A stretch of 64,000 bases of DNA, taken from positions 372,001 to 436,000 of the forward strand of contig JAJQZP010000247.1 of NCBI GenBank assembly GCA_025403435.1. The letters are read 5' to 3'. The notes under the pieces are model-generated. The model was given only the letters and a program-made list of their open reading frames with translations. It was not told the origin of the DNA and did no database searches. Numbering within the stretch: position 1 is the first letter of the stretch; each line of letters opens with the position of its first letter. Below are positions 22,350 to 33,119 of this stretch, piece by piece. The translations under genes and the position numbers were made by a program. The stretch is from Artocarpus heterophyllus. Lineage: Eukaryota; Streptophyta; Magnoliopsida; Rosales; Moraceae.

Positions 22350-24350
22350 TGTTGGAAACAAAGTGCGCAGCGGAATTTTAAAAATTTTTCATCAGAGTAT
22401 TTTCCAAAACACAAGTTTGATATGGTATATGGATAAATTAGACAGATCTTACTAACCTCAGTGCGCCGAAGAACCTTCGTAGCCTGTGTAGAGAAGTAAC
22501 GCTCCAGAAGAGCCTCAACCAACTGGTCTTCTTTGCTATTCTCTATCCACAACCGGAGTGAGTGTGGGCTCACACGTACAGCTCTTCCACCAGTGACTCT
22601 CCTTCCAACCAATAGAGAGAACCCAAAGCTAGTGTTCGTGATTTGTGAACAAAAGCTCTTAGGGAGTTTTCAGATGCTCACTAGAAGAGTATCACTCTTA
22701 ATCTCTCGACTGATCTCTATTGATCTTTTTAAATCATGAGACTCACTCCCTTTTTATATAGCTATTGGTCCAGGGGTCAGTCCTTATCAGAATAGGTCTC
22801 AAAAATTCAAAACAGAATCAAGTTTGCATCAATATCTGATAAGATCCGCGTGAAAACACGTAATCTTATCTCTCGCTGATCGATAGGCCGAACACGTCAT
22901 TCGACAGGCTAAACTTTGAAGAAAAAATCTTCGTGAATCTTTTATTTTTCACCCGAGATTCTAAAGGATAAATTCTCAATTTTGATTCAAATAACCCAAT
23001 AGAGAAGTTATCTGATCAAAACAAACTTTATCAAGATAATCTCTAAGAAAATAAATCAATTCACAATAATTCTACAAGTTTATCTTGTTCTAATTTGTCC
23101 AAAATTAAAACAACCGATAAACAAACAAGAATTATCTGATCGCAATAATTCAACAAGTTTATCTTGAACTATTTTCTTACAAAATTAATTCAACCGATAA
23201 ACAGACATGAATTATTTGATTCTTACAAATTTTAAACCAATCTGATAAATCTGACATAAGTCACCAATTATTGAAAAAGCACGTCGTGTCGTTACAGGAT
23301 TTTGTGAGCTAGCAAAGGGGACCAAAATGGACCTATAAAGTTCAAGCTCATGATAATTTTGAAACCCAATATCCCAGATATACATTTCACAATTATCAAC
23401 TCCAACGCTACTCCACTAAAAGCTTGGAGCTGTACTCTCAAACTTTATAGAATTACGAAGCTCGTGTAGCTAAGTCTCCATGACATATCATAGTGTATCG
23501 TATCCCCATATGATCATCGATAATCAGCTTAAGGACAAGTTTTGTCTTACCTTCCTAATTATTTTTATCTTACGTTTCATTGTCTCACCATTAGAAAACT
23601 TACCATCCAAAGATAGTATACCATTCGGTTACACCTATGTACCCAAATGGTTGAGCGCTCAAGTTTTCCAATTACAGGACAACGTATATAAGAGGATATC
23701 ATTACTCCTAAAGAGGAGCTATGGATTCCATATCTATGAATAACAAGTCTACGCTATCAAGAGTCATGCCTCCAACATACCGGCATGCATACCCCTATTG
23801 AGATGTGGGTGTCACCCTTTGGCATATCAAAAGACACAAGTCGAGACAACGGGCCCACTATTCATCTCAGGATTAAGATACAATACAAATGACTGTCTAA
23901 AGTGAATCGATTTGCCAAGACAAAATTATTAATCCAAATGAATTCACTTTATGTCCCGATCCAACATATCGTCACCTATGACAACGTGTCAATGTTTCTA
24001 TTCACGGAGTCCAACTCCGATGGTCAAGACAAACCATCTCCCATAAGGTATATAGACAACATAACAATCTTTACCTGAGTAAGCGCCCAACTTTATTCCC
24101 TCGATTGCGTATCATATGTTTTAGACCGTCACCTTAAGAATCGTGTCTTTCGCATAATCAGTCCATCATATGGCCAATTCTTAAGGTTTAGACTGACAGT
24201 CTCAGACTTCTGTTTGCTTATCATACATTCAACAAATATGAACATAAAGAGGACAAGATTTGGTGTATATAAATGAATAAATTCTTTATTGATAAAAATG
24301 TCTCCAAAAACGTATTACATTTTTACTCCTTAGGGCATACATGTCTAACA
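22350..24350 (-). repeat. Central LTR of block M
   Basis: 2001 bp with intact TGTTAG...CCAACA ends. It acts as 5' LTR for the full copy and abuts truncated gag (24351) directly, with no polypurine tract and no TSD. Two-unit array at 22882 and 22903 (step 21). Confidence 0.94.
22882..22910 (-). repeat. Two-unit phased motif array
   Basis: Starts at 22882 and 22903 (step 21). Same contraction as at 15304-15332, as expected for the two LTRs of one element. Confidence 0.75.
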
Positions 24351-25360
24351 CCCACTACTTCCGCTGAGACCAAGGATCCATCACCCATCTGAAGCGTTAA
24401 GTCTTCACGTAGTAAACTTCTCGTTTCTTTGAATCCCTGCAGAGAAACACAAACATGATTAGTTGCACCAGAATCTATGACCCAGATGTCACTGGATTCC
24501 TCAACCAAACAAGTTTCTAAATATAGAAGATCACACCTACCTCCCTTGTTAAGGAAGTCCTTGCAATGCTTCTTTATACGCCCGACCTTACCATAGAAGA
24601 AGCACTTAAGGTTTTTTTGGTTCTTCTTCTTCTTCTTCTTACTCTTGGTAGCCGCAGGAATAGATAACTTCCCGTTCTTGGCCCGTTGCTTCTTTTCATT
24701 TCCTGAGTTTGGATTGGAACCAGAAGCAGCTACCACGTTGGCCTCACCGCTAGCAGGAGACTCCTTGATCAGTAGTTCGAACTCCTGTAACTGTTTCATC
24801 ACTTCTATCAAGGTCATATCCCGTCTATTACTTAAATTAAAAGTAGCTCTAAACAGAATAAATTCCTTAGACAGAGTTTCAAAGACCATAGTCATCTGAG
24901 TTTCAGCATTGATGTCGGTTCCATTGGTTTGAGCCTCAGCGAGGTAACCCATGACCAACATCATATGCTCCATTACAGATGTCCCCGGTCTCTGTCTACA
25001 GTTTAAGAGTTTCTAAAGCACCCCTTGCCGCTTTGTTATGGCTTGGCCTCCAAACATGTCCTCAATATTATCCAAGATCTGCTTTGCAGTCTCATAATCC
25101 TGATGTTGAGCCTACAGCACGTCGTTCATGCTTTCCATAACATAGCAGCGGGCCTGATCATTAGCATATTTCCAACTATCGTACGCTTGGAATTGCTCAT
25201 TACTTGAGTCTCCCATAGGCTCGGGAGGACAAGGGGTCGTCAGTACATATTTCAGTTTCTCAAAGGATAGGACGATGTCCAGGTTTCGTTTTCAATCGTT
25301 ATAATTCTCACCGGTTAATTGGTTTTTGTCAAGTATCAATGATAAAGCATTTTTAGACAT
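24351..25360 (-). pseudogene. Truncated copia gag (5' part only) in block M
   Basis: The start ATG is at 25360-25358. It has gag similarity, a TAG replacing a Gln codon at about 25014, zinc knuckle CFFYGKVGRIKKHC (Cys2 is Tyr, codon 24593-24595), and protease box [15 protein letters not shown]. It ends ...MGDGSLVSAEVVG at 24351, where an LTR starts. Everything downstream (rest of protease, integrase, RT, RNase H, polypurine tract) is absent. The last gag bases, in sense, are GTGGG. Confidence 0.93.
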
Positions 25361-26334
25361 TTTCAATCTACAATAAAGAATCATATACCAAACATAAGTA
25401 AACATATAATAATAATTTAGTAAGATAACACAATCATGTAAAATCATACAAATGTGTTTATGTGTCAAAACCTTGAAAATATCACAACCTTACAACGATA
25501 ATTCCCAACTCATAATTCAACAAGCTCCTAGAGGAGTCATGAAAAATTCAATCAGGAACATGGATCCCCTCCTTATTAATATATGCCATCCAGGGCCTGT
25601 ATGATCCAGCATATACTAATAATCGTTTCTTTGGCCATTAATTTTATTAATAGAGCTCCTAGGGGAGGTTAATAATAAAATTAACGTGAGTGTATAACCA
25701 CTGTTTCAATATTTTATCCATGATTTATAATCACCACCTAGGGGTGTGCAATCATAAATCATACTAAAATACCTTATCCTTTTAGAGATCTAATCTGGTA
25801 CATGGTAGAAATCCCTTCCTAGGGGTCGGGACTACCATGTTCTTCCTATGGACCAACGATGGAGGCCTTAGGTCCTCTCTTCGAAAACCTTCTCCCACTC
25901 AATCTTTTGAAATCAAGGTTTTATTTTAAAATTATGCATGAACAATTTTAATATGTGTGGCACTTCCTATCCTATATGACATGTTATCAATATACATGGT
26001 AAATCATATTATAATGTAGACAAGCAAAGCAATCAAGCAAAGCTACAAGCAAAATAATAATAATAACCGTAATATTATGATTCCACCCTAGAGAATAGAA
26101 AACCAAGATTACAAGAGAATAATCGAGACATTTATCGATTCTTCATCCTTGAATCCTCAAGCTGTATCCTTCTTCAGTTACTACCCATCTTCAAGTCTTC
26201 AATCTCGTATGAATCAAATACTTCATATTTCCAATCATATCCAAATTTAATGTTTCTCAGAATCGTCTCAAAAATAAAATTAAAACTACACCAAAAAAAT
26301 TGCACCTGTTCTGGACACTTGGCAGCTCTCGGTC

Positions 26335-26533
26335 GGCAGGCCGATTTGGGTGATCGGCCTGCCGGTCATGCTTCATCGGCCTGCCGATCTGGTACATCGG
26401 CCTGCCGACCCATAAAGGTTCAGCCTACTGGCAGAGCACCCCATTTTCTGCCCCACTGTCGGCCTACCGGACCACACGTCCGGCCTGTCGATCTGTGACC
26501 ATCGGCCTATCAAACTATGACGTTTGGCATGCC
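26335..26533 (-). repeat. Phased motif array in copia leader (block M, truncated copy)
   Basis: Plus-strand octamer starts are 26335, 26356, 26378, 26399, 26422, 26461, 26482, 26504 and 26526. Steps are 21, 22, 21, 23, 39, 21, 22 and 22 bp. Four units are exact GGCAGGCC or GGCCTGCC. Confidence 0.9.
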
Positions 26534-27019
26534 GACCGAGCAGTAATCCTTGTTTCCAGAAAATACAATTTTAAAGCAATTCATCAATTTTATTTTCAAC
26601 AATTCAAAAACATAAAATTAGAGACTCAGCAAATACCTGGGGCCGCCATCATCAATCTTTAAGATCTGACTTCTCGTTCTGTCTTCTCCGAATAATTATT
26701 TAATTACAAAATTCTTATAAATTTAAAATTAAATAACAATTCCTAGACGGAGATGATAGTCCGCCATCTAATTACATGAAAAACCTAGATACATATTCTA
26801 ACCTCTAAGGAACCATAACTGGTATTAATTAAACTACGATTTAATCAACCATAATTAATTAATAAACATTCACCACATAATCCATGACAACATATATATT
26901 ATATAGAAACCTAGAGTGCCATCTCTCTATAAAATTCAATTGAAGCATAGGAAAGATGAAGATCACAAAATTTATGCATATAACATGATCACAAACTCGT
27001 AAATTTATATAAAAACCAT

Positions 27020-27032
27020 GTCTCTGATACCA
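27020..27032 (-). promoter_or_regulatory. Primer-binding site, block M truncated copy
   Basis: TGGTATCAGAGAC in sense, two bases downstream of the LTR end at 27035. Confidence 0.85.
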
Positions 27033-27034
27033 AT

Positions 27035-29060
27035 TGTTGGAAACACAGTGACAGCAGAATTTCAAAAATTTTCATCAGAGTAATTTCCAAAACACAAGTT
27101 TGACATGTTATATGTATAAATTAGACAGATCTTACTAACCTTTGTGTGAAGACCCTTCGCAGCCTATGAAGAGAAGTAACGTTTCAGAAGAGCCTCAACC
27201 AAATGGTCTTCTTTGCTATTCTCTATCCACAACCGGAGTGAGTGTGGGCTCACACATACAGCTCTTCTACCGGTGACTCTCCTTCCAATGAAGAGAGAGA
27301 ACCCAAAGCTAGGGTTCGTGATTTGTGAACAAAAGCTCTCAGGGAGTTTTCAGATGCTCACTAGAAGAGTATCACTCTTAATCTTCAATTGATCTGAGTA
27401 AATCATGAGACTCACTCCCTTTAAATAGCAATTGGTCCTGGGGTCAGTCCTTATCAGATTAGGTCTCAAAAACTCGAAACAGAATCAAGTTTGGATCAAT
27501 ATCTGATAAGATCTATGTGAAAATGCGTAATCTTATCTCTCGTTGATCGACAGGCCAAACAGCCTGATCGGCAAGCCAAACAGGCCCCATCGACAGGCCG
27601 AACACGTCATCCGACAGGCCGAACTGCCGAGAAAAAATCTCTGCAAATCTTTTATTTTCCACCCGAGATTCTAAAGGATAAAGTCTCAATTTTGATTCAA
27701 ATAACCCAATAGAGAAGTTATCTGATCAAAACAAACTTTATCAAAATAATCTCTAAGAAAATAAATCAATCCACAATAATTCTACAAGTTTATCTTGATC
27801 TAATTTGTCCAAAATTAAAACAACCGATAAACAGACAAGAATTATCTGATTGCAATAATTCAACAAGTTTATCTTGAACTAATTTCTTACAAAATTAATT
27901 CAACTGATAAACAGACATGAATTATTTAATTCTTCCAAATTTTAAACCAATCTGATAAATCTGACATAAGTCACCAATTATTGGAAAAGCACGCCGTGTC
28001 GTTATAGGATTTTGTGAGCTAGCAAAGGGGACCAAAATGGACCTATAAAGTTCAAGCTCATGATAATTTTGAAACCCAATATCCCAGATATACATTTCAC
28101 AATTATCAACTCCATTGCTACTCCACTAAAAGCTTGGAGCTACACTCTCGAACTTTATAGAATTACGAAGCTTGTATAGCTAAGGCTCCACGACATATCA
28201 TAGTGTATCGTATCCCCATATAATAATCCATAATCGGCTTAAGGACAAGTTTTGTCTTACCTTCTCGATTATTTTTATCTTACGCTTCATTGTCTCACCA
28301 TTAGAAAACTTACCATCCAAAGATAGTATACCATTCGGTTACACCTTTGTATCCAAATGGTTGAGCGCTCCAGTTTTCCAATTTATGGACAACGCATATA
28401 AGAGGATATCATTACTCCTAAAGAGGAGCTATGGATTCCATTTCTACGAATAACAAGTCTACGCTATCAAGAGTCATGCCTTCAATGTACCGGCATGCAT
28501 ACCCCTATTGAGATGTGGGTGTCACCCTTTGGTACATCAAAAGACATAAGTCGAGATAACAGGCCCACTATTCATCTCAGGATTAAGATGCAATACAAAT
28601 GATTGTCTAAAGTGAATCGATTTGTCAAGACAGAATTATTAATCCGAATCAATTCACTTTATGTCCTGATCCAACACATCGTCACCTATGACAATGTGCC
28701 AATGTTTCTATTCACGGAGTCTAACTCTAATGGTCAAGATAAACCATCTCTTATAAGGGATATAGACAACATAACAATCTTTACCTGAATAAAGTGCCCA
28801 ACTTTATTCCCTCGATTGCGGATCATATGTAATAGACCGTTACCTCAAGAATCGTGTCTTCCGCATAATCAGTCTATCATATGCCCAATTCTAAGGTTTA
28901 GACTGACAGTCTCAGACTACTATTTGCTTATCATGCATTCAACAAATATGAATGTAAAGAAGACAATATTTGGTATATATAAATGAATAAATTCTTTATT
29001 GATAAAAATGTCTCCAAAAATGTATTACATTTTTACTCCTTAGGGCATACATGTCTAACA
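27035..29060 (-). repeat. 5' outer LTR of block M
   Basis: 2026 bp with TGTTAG...CCAACA ends. Its outer end abuts TSD CATAT (29061-29065). Four-unit array at 27549-27620. The TATA equivalent near 27420 has decayed. Confidence 0.94.
27549..27620 (-). repeat. Phased motif array in LTR
   Basis: Plus-strand starts are 27549, 27570, 27592 and 27613 (steps 21, 22, 21). Confidence 0.85.
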
Positions 29061-29433
29061 CATATGATGTTAGTCATGGGTTACCTTGCTGAGGCATAAA
29101 CCAATGGAGCCGACATTGATGCTAAAACTCAGATGACTATGGTCTTTGAGACTCTATCTAAGGAATTCATTCCATTTAGAGCTACATTTAATTTAAGTAA
29201 TAGACGGGATATGACCTTAATAGAGTTGATGAAACAGTTACAGGAGTTTGAACTACTGATCAAGGAGTCTCTTGCTAGTGGCGACGCCAACTTGGCAGCT
29301 ACTTCTGGTTTCAATCCCAACCTTTAGAATTGAAAGAAACAACAGGCCAAGAATTGGAAGTCTTCTATTCCTATAAACAGCAAGAACAAGAAAAAAAAAA
29401 AGAAAAAAAACCCAAAGAAGCTTAAGTGCTTTT
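29061..29433 (+). pseudogene. Host copia gag part 2
   Basis: Continues the gag interrupted at 14787: [40 protein letters not shown] is readable in pieces. It ends at the Lys-rich linker and the start of the zinc knuckle. TSD copies mark both ends: CATAT at 29061-29065 (block M) and CTTTT at 29429-29433 (block P). It resumes at 43855. The linker has become an A-rich run. Confidence 0.92.
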
Positions 29434-30875
29434 TGTTAGACATGTATGCCCTAAAGAGTAAAAATGTAATTCATTTTCTGAGACATTTTTATCAATAAAG
29501 AATTTATTCATTTATATATGCCAAATCTTGTCCTCTTTATGTTCATATTTGTTGAATGTATGATAAGCAAACAGTAGTCTGAGACTGTCAGTCCAAACCT
29601 TAAGAATTGGGCATATGATGGGATGATTATGCGGTAGACACGATTCTTAAGGTGATGGTCTAAAACATATGATCCGCAATCGAGAGAATAAAGTTGGGCG
29701 CTTTATTCATGTAAAGATTGTTATGTTGTCTATATCCCTTTTGGGAGATGGTTTGTCTTGACCATTGGAGTTGGACTCCGTGAATAGAAACATTGGCACG
29801 TTGTCATAGGTGACGATGTGTTGGATCGGGACATAAAGTGAATTGATTTGGGTTAATAATTCTGTCTTGGCAAATCGATTCACTTTAGACAGTCATTTGT
29901 ATTGTATCTTAATCCTGAGATGAATAGTGGGCCCGTTGTCTCGACTTGTGTCTTTTGATGTACCAATGGGTGACTCCCACATCTTTATAGTGGTATGCAT
30001 GCCGGTACGTTGGAGGCATGACTCTTGATAGCGTAGACTTGTTATTCATAGATATGGAATCCATAGCTCCTCTTTAGGAGTAATGATATCCTTTTATATG
30101 CGTTGTCCTGTAATTGGAAAACTAGAGCGCTCAACCATTTGGATACATAGGTGTAACCGAATGGTATACTATCTTTCGATGGTAAGTTTTCTAATGGTGA
30201 GACAATGGAACGTAAGATAAAAATAATCGAGAAGGTAAGACAGAACTTGTCCTTAAGTCGATTATGGATTATCATATGGGGATACGATACACTATGATAT
30301 GTCATCGAGACTTAGCTACACGAGCTTCGTTATTCTATAAAGTTTGAGAGTGCAGCTCCAAGCTTTTAGTGGAGTAGCGTTGGAGTTGATAATTGTGAAA
30401 TGTATATCTGGGATATTGGGTTTCATAATTATCATGAGCTTGAACTTTATAGGTCCATTTTGGTCCCCTTTGCTAGCTCACAAAATCCTGTAACGACACG
30501 GCATGCTTTTCCAATAATTGGTGACTTATGTCAGATTTATCAGATTGGTTTAAAATTTGTAAGAATCAATTAATTCATGTCTGTTTATCAGTTGAATTAA
30601 TTTTGTAAGAAATTAGTTCAAGATAAACTTGTTGAATTATTGCGATCAGATAATTCTTGTCTGTTTATCGGTTGTCTTAATTTTGGACAAAATTAGAACA
30701 AGATAAACTTGTAGAATTATTGTGAATTGATTTATTTTCTTAGAGATTATCCTGATAGAGTTTTTTTTGATTAGATAACTTCTCTATTGGGTTATTTGAA
30801 TCAAAACTGAGACTTTATCCTTTAGAATCTCGGGTGGAAAATAAAAGATTCGTGAAGATTTTTTCTCGAGAGTTT

Positions 30876-30947
30876 GGCCTGCCGGATGACGTGTTCGGCC
30901 TGTCGAACTGGCCTATTCGGCCTGCCGATCAGAGTGTTCGGCCTGCC
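30876..30947 (+). repeat. Phased GGCCTGCC array upstream of TATA
   Basis: Starts at 30876, 30897, 30919 and 30940 (steps 21, 22, 21). Three are exact GGCCTGCC, and the flanks give TTCGGCCTGCCGA. The array lies about 120 bp upstream of the TATA box. Confidence 0.92.
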
Positions 30948-31067
30948 GATCAGCGGAGAAAAGATTACGCATTTTCACGCGGATCTTATCAGATACTGAT
31001 TCGAATTTGATTCTGTTTCGAGTTTTTGAGGCCTAATCTGATATGGACTGACTCCAGGACCAATAGC

Positions 31068-31075
31068 TATATAAA
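31068..31075 (+). promoter_or_regulatory. TATA box, block P 5' LTR
   Basis: TATATAAA, about 410 bp before the LTR end, giving an R-U5 of about 380 bp. It would drive transcription of the full copy. Confidence 0.65.
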
Positions 31076-31479
31076 GGAACTGAGTCTCATGATTTACTTA
31101 GATTAATAGAGATCAATTTGAGAGATTAAGAGTGATACTCTTCTAGTGAGCATCTGAAAACTCCCTAACAGCTTTTGTTCACACATCACGAGCACTAGCT
31201 TTGTGTTCTCTTTATTGGTTGGAAGGGGAGTCACCGGTGGAAGAGCTGTACGTGTGATCCCACACTCACTCCAGTTGTGGATAGAGAATAGCAAAGAAGA
31301 CCAGTTGGTTGAGGCTCTTCTGGAACGTTACTTCTCTACACAGATTGCGGGGGTTCTTCGGCACACTGAGGTTAGTAAGATCTGTCTAATTTATACATAT
31401 AACATGTCAAACTTGTGTTTTAGAAATTACTCTAATGAAAAATTTTTAAAATTCCGCTACGCACTTTGTTTCCAACAAT

Positions 31480-31492
31480 TGGTATCAGAGCC
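31480..31492 (+). promoter_or_regulatory. Primer-binding site, block P
   Basis: TGGTATCAGAGCC, an exact match to the usual plant initiator tRNA-Met complement, two bases after the LTR. Confidence 0.92.
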
Positions 31493-33119
31493 GAGGTTTT
31501 TACATAAATTTGCAAGTTTGTGATCATGTTATATGCATAAGTTTTGTGATCTTAATCTCTCCTATGCTTGAATTGAATTTTATAGAGAGATGGCACTCTA
31601 GGTTTCTATATAATATATATGTTGTCATGGATTATGTGGTGAATGTTTATTAATTAATTATGGTTGATTGAATCCTTGTTTAATTATTTATTAATTAATT
31701 AATACCGGTTATGGTTCCTTAGAGGTTAGAATGTGTATCTAGGTTTTTCATGTAATTAGTTGGCAGACTATCATCTCCATCTAGGAATTGTTATTTAATT
31801 TTTAATTTGTAAGAATTTTGTAATTAAATAATTATTCAGAGAAGACGAAACGAGAAGTCGGATCTTGAAGATTGATGATGGCGCCTCCAGGTATTTCCTA
31901 AGTCTCTAATTTTATGTTTTTGAATTGTTGAAAATAAAATTGATGAATTGCATTAAAATTGTATTTTCTGGATTGAGGGTTTTCTGCTCGGTCGGCATGC
32001 TAGACCTCATAGTTCGGCAGGCCGAAGGTCACAGATCGGCAGGCCCGACGTGTGGTCTGGCAGGCCGATAGTGGGGCAGAAAATTTGGTGCTCTGCCGGC
32101 ATGCCGAACCTTCATGTTCGACAGGCTGATCACCCAGACCTGCTTGCCGACCGAGAGCTGCCGAGTGTCCAGTAAAGGTGCAATTTTTCCAGTACAGTTT
32201 TAATTTTATTTTTGGGACGATTCTGAGAAACATTAAATTTGCATATGACCAGAAATATGAAGTATTCGATTCATACGGGATTGAAGACTTGAAGATGGAA
32301 ATTACATAAAGAAGGATACAGCTTGAGGATTCAAGGATGAAGAATCGATAAATGTCTCGATTATTCTCTTGTAATCTTATTTTTCTATTCTCTAGGGTGG
32401 AACCATAATATTGCGATTATTATTATTTTGCTTGTAGCTTTGCTTGATTGCTTTGCTTGTCTGCATTATAATATGATTTACCATGTATATTGATAACATG
32501 TCATATAAAATAGGGAGTGCCGCTCATATTAAAATTGTTCATGCATAATTTTTAAAATAAAACCTTGACTTCAAAAGATTGTGTGGGAGAAGGTTTTCGA
32601 AGAGAGGACCTAAGGCCTCCATCATTGGTCCATAGGAAGAACATGGTGGTGCCGACCCCTAGGAAGGGATTTCTATCATGTACCAGATTGGATCTCTGAA
32701 AGGATAAGGTATTTTAGTATGATTTATGGTTGCACACCCCTAGGTGGTGATTATAAATCATGGATAAAATATTGAAACGATGGTTATACACTCACATTGA
32801 TTTTATTATTAACCTCCCCTAGGAGCTCTGTTAATAAAATTAATGGCCAAAGAAATGATTATTAGTATATACTGGATCATACGGGTCCTGGATGGCATAT
32901 ATTAATCAGGAGGGGATCCATGTTCTTGATTGAATTTGGCATGACTCCCCTAGGAGCTTGTTGAATTCTGAGTTGGGAATTATCGTTGTAAGGTTGTGAT
33001 ATTTTCAAGGTTTTGACACATAAACACATTTGTATTATTTTACATGATTGTGTTATCTTACTAAATTATTATATATGTTTGCTTATGTTTGGTATATGAT
33101 TCTTTATTGTAGATTGAAA
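31493..33119 (+). other. Copia leader, block P
   Basis: About 1.63 kb of non-coding leader. Phased array at 31994-32148 with starts 31994, 32016, 32038, 32059, 32098, 32120 and about 32141 (steps 22, 22, 21, 39, 22, 21). Confidence 0.82.
31994..32148 (+). repeat. Phased GGCAGGCC array in block P leader
   Basis: Seven recognisable units, keeping the same 39-bp gap as the other leaders. The sense-strand unit is GGCAGGCC, opposite in orientation to the U3 array of the same element. Confidence 0.87.

Larger units (their letters stand above)
25361..27034 (-). other. Copia leader, block M truncated copy
   Basis: 1674 bp with primer-binding site TGGTATCAGAGAC (27020-27032) and a nine-unit array at 26335-26533. 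No supported coding frame. Confidence 0.82.
14788..29060 (-). mobile_element. Block M: three-LTR copia insertion, minus strand
   Basis: In sense order the block reads: LTR (29060-27035), leader, gag 5' part (25360-24351), LTR (24350-22350), leader, full gag-pol, polypurine tract, LTR (16770-14788). The outer ends carry a perfect TSD, CATAT at 14783-14787 and 29061-29065, and host gag is continuous across it. The central LTR has no TSD. The partial gag ends abruptly against the LTR start, at the same codon where the partial copy in block P begins. Confidence 0.93.
29434..31477 (+). repeat. 5' LTR of block P
   Basis: 2044 bp, TGTTAGACATG...TTTCCAACA. TATA box at 31068-31075, four-unit array at 30876-30947. 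Confidence 0.95.

Noticed and set aside
22350..24350. Solo LTR inserted into block M gag
   Set aside because: It is followed by a primer-binding site and leader on one side and has no 5-bp duplication, so it is shared between two bodies and is not an independent solo insertion.
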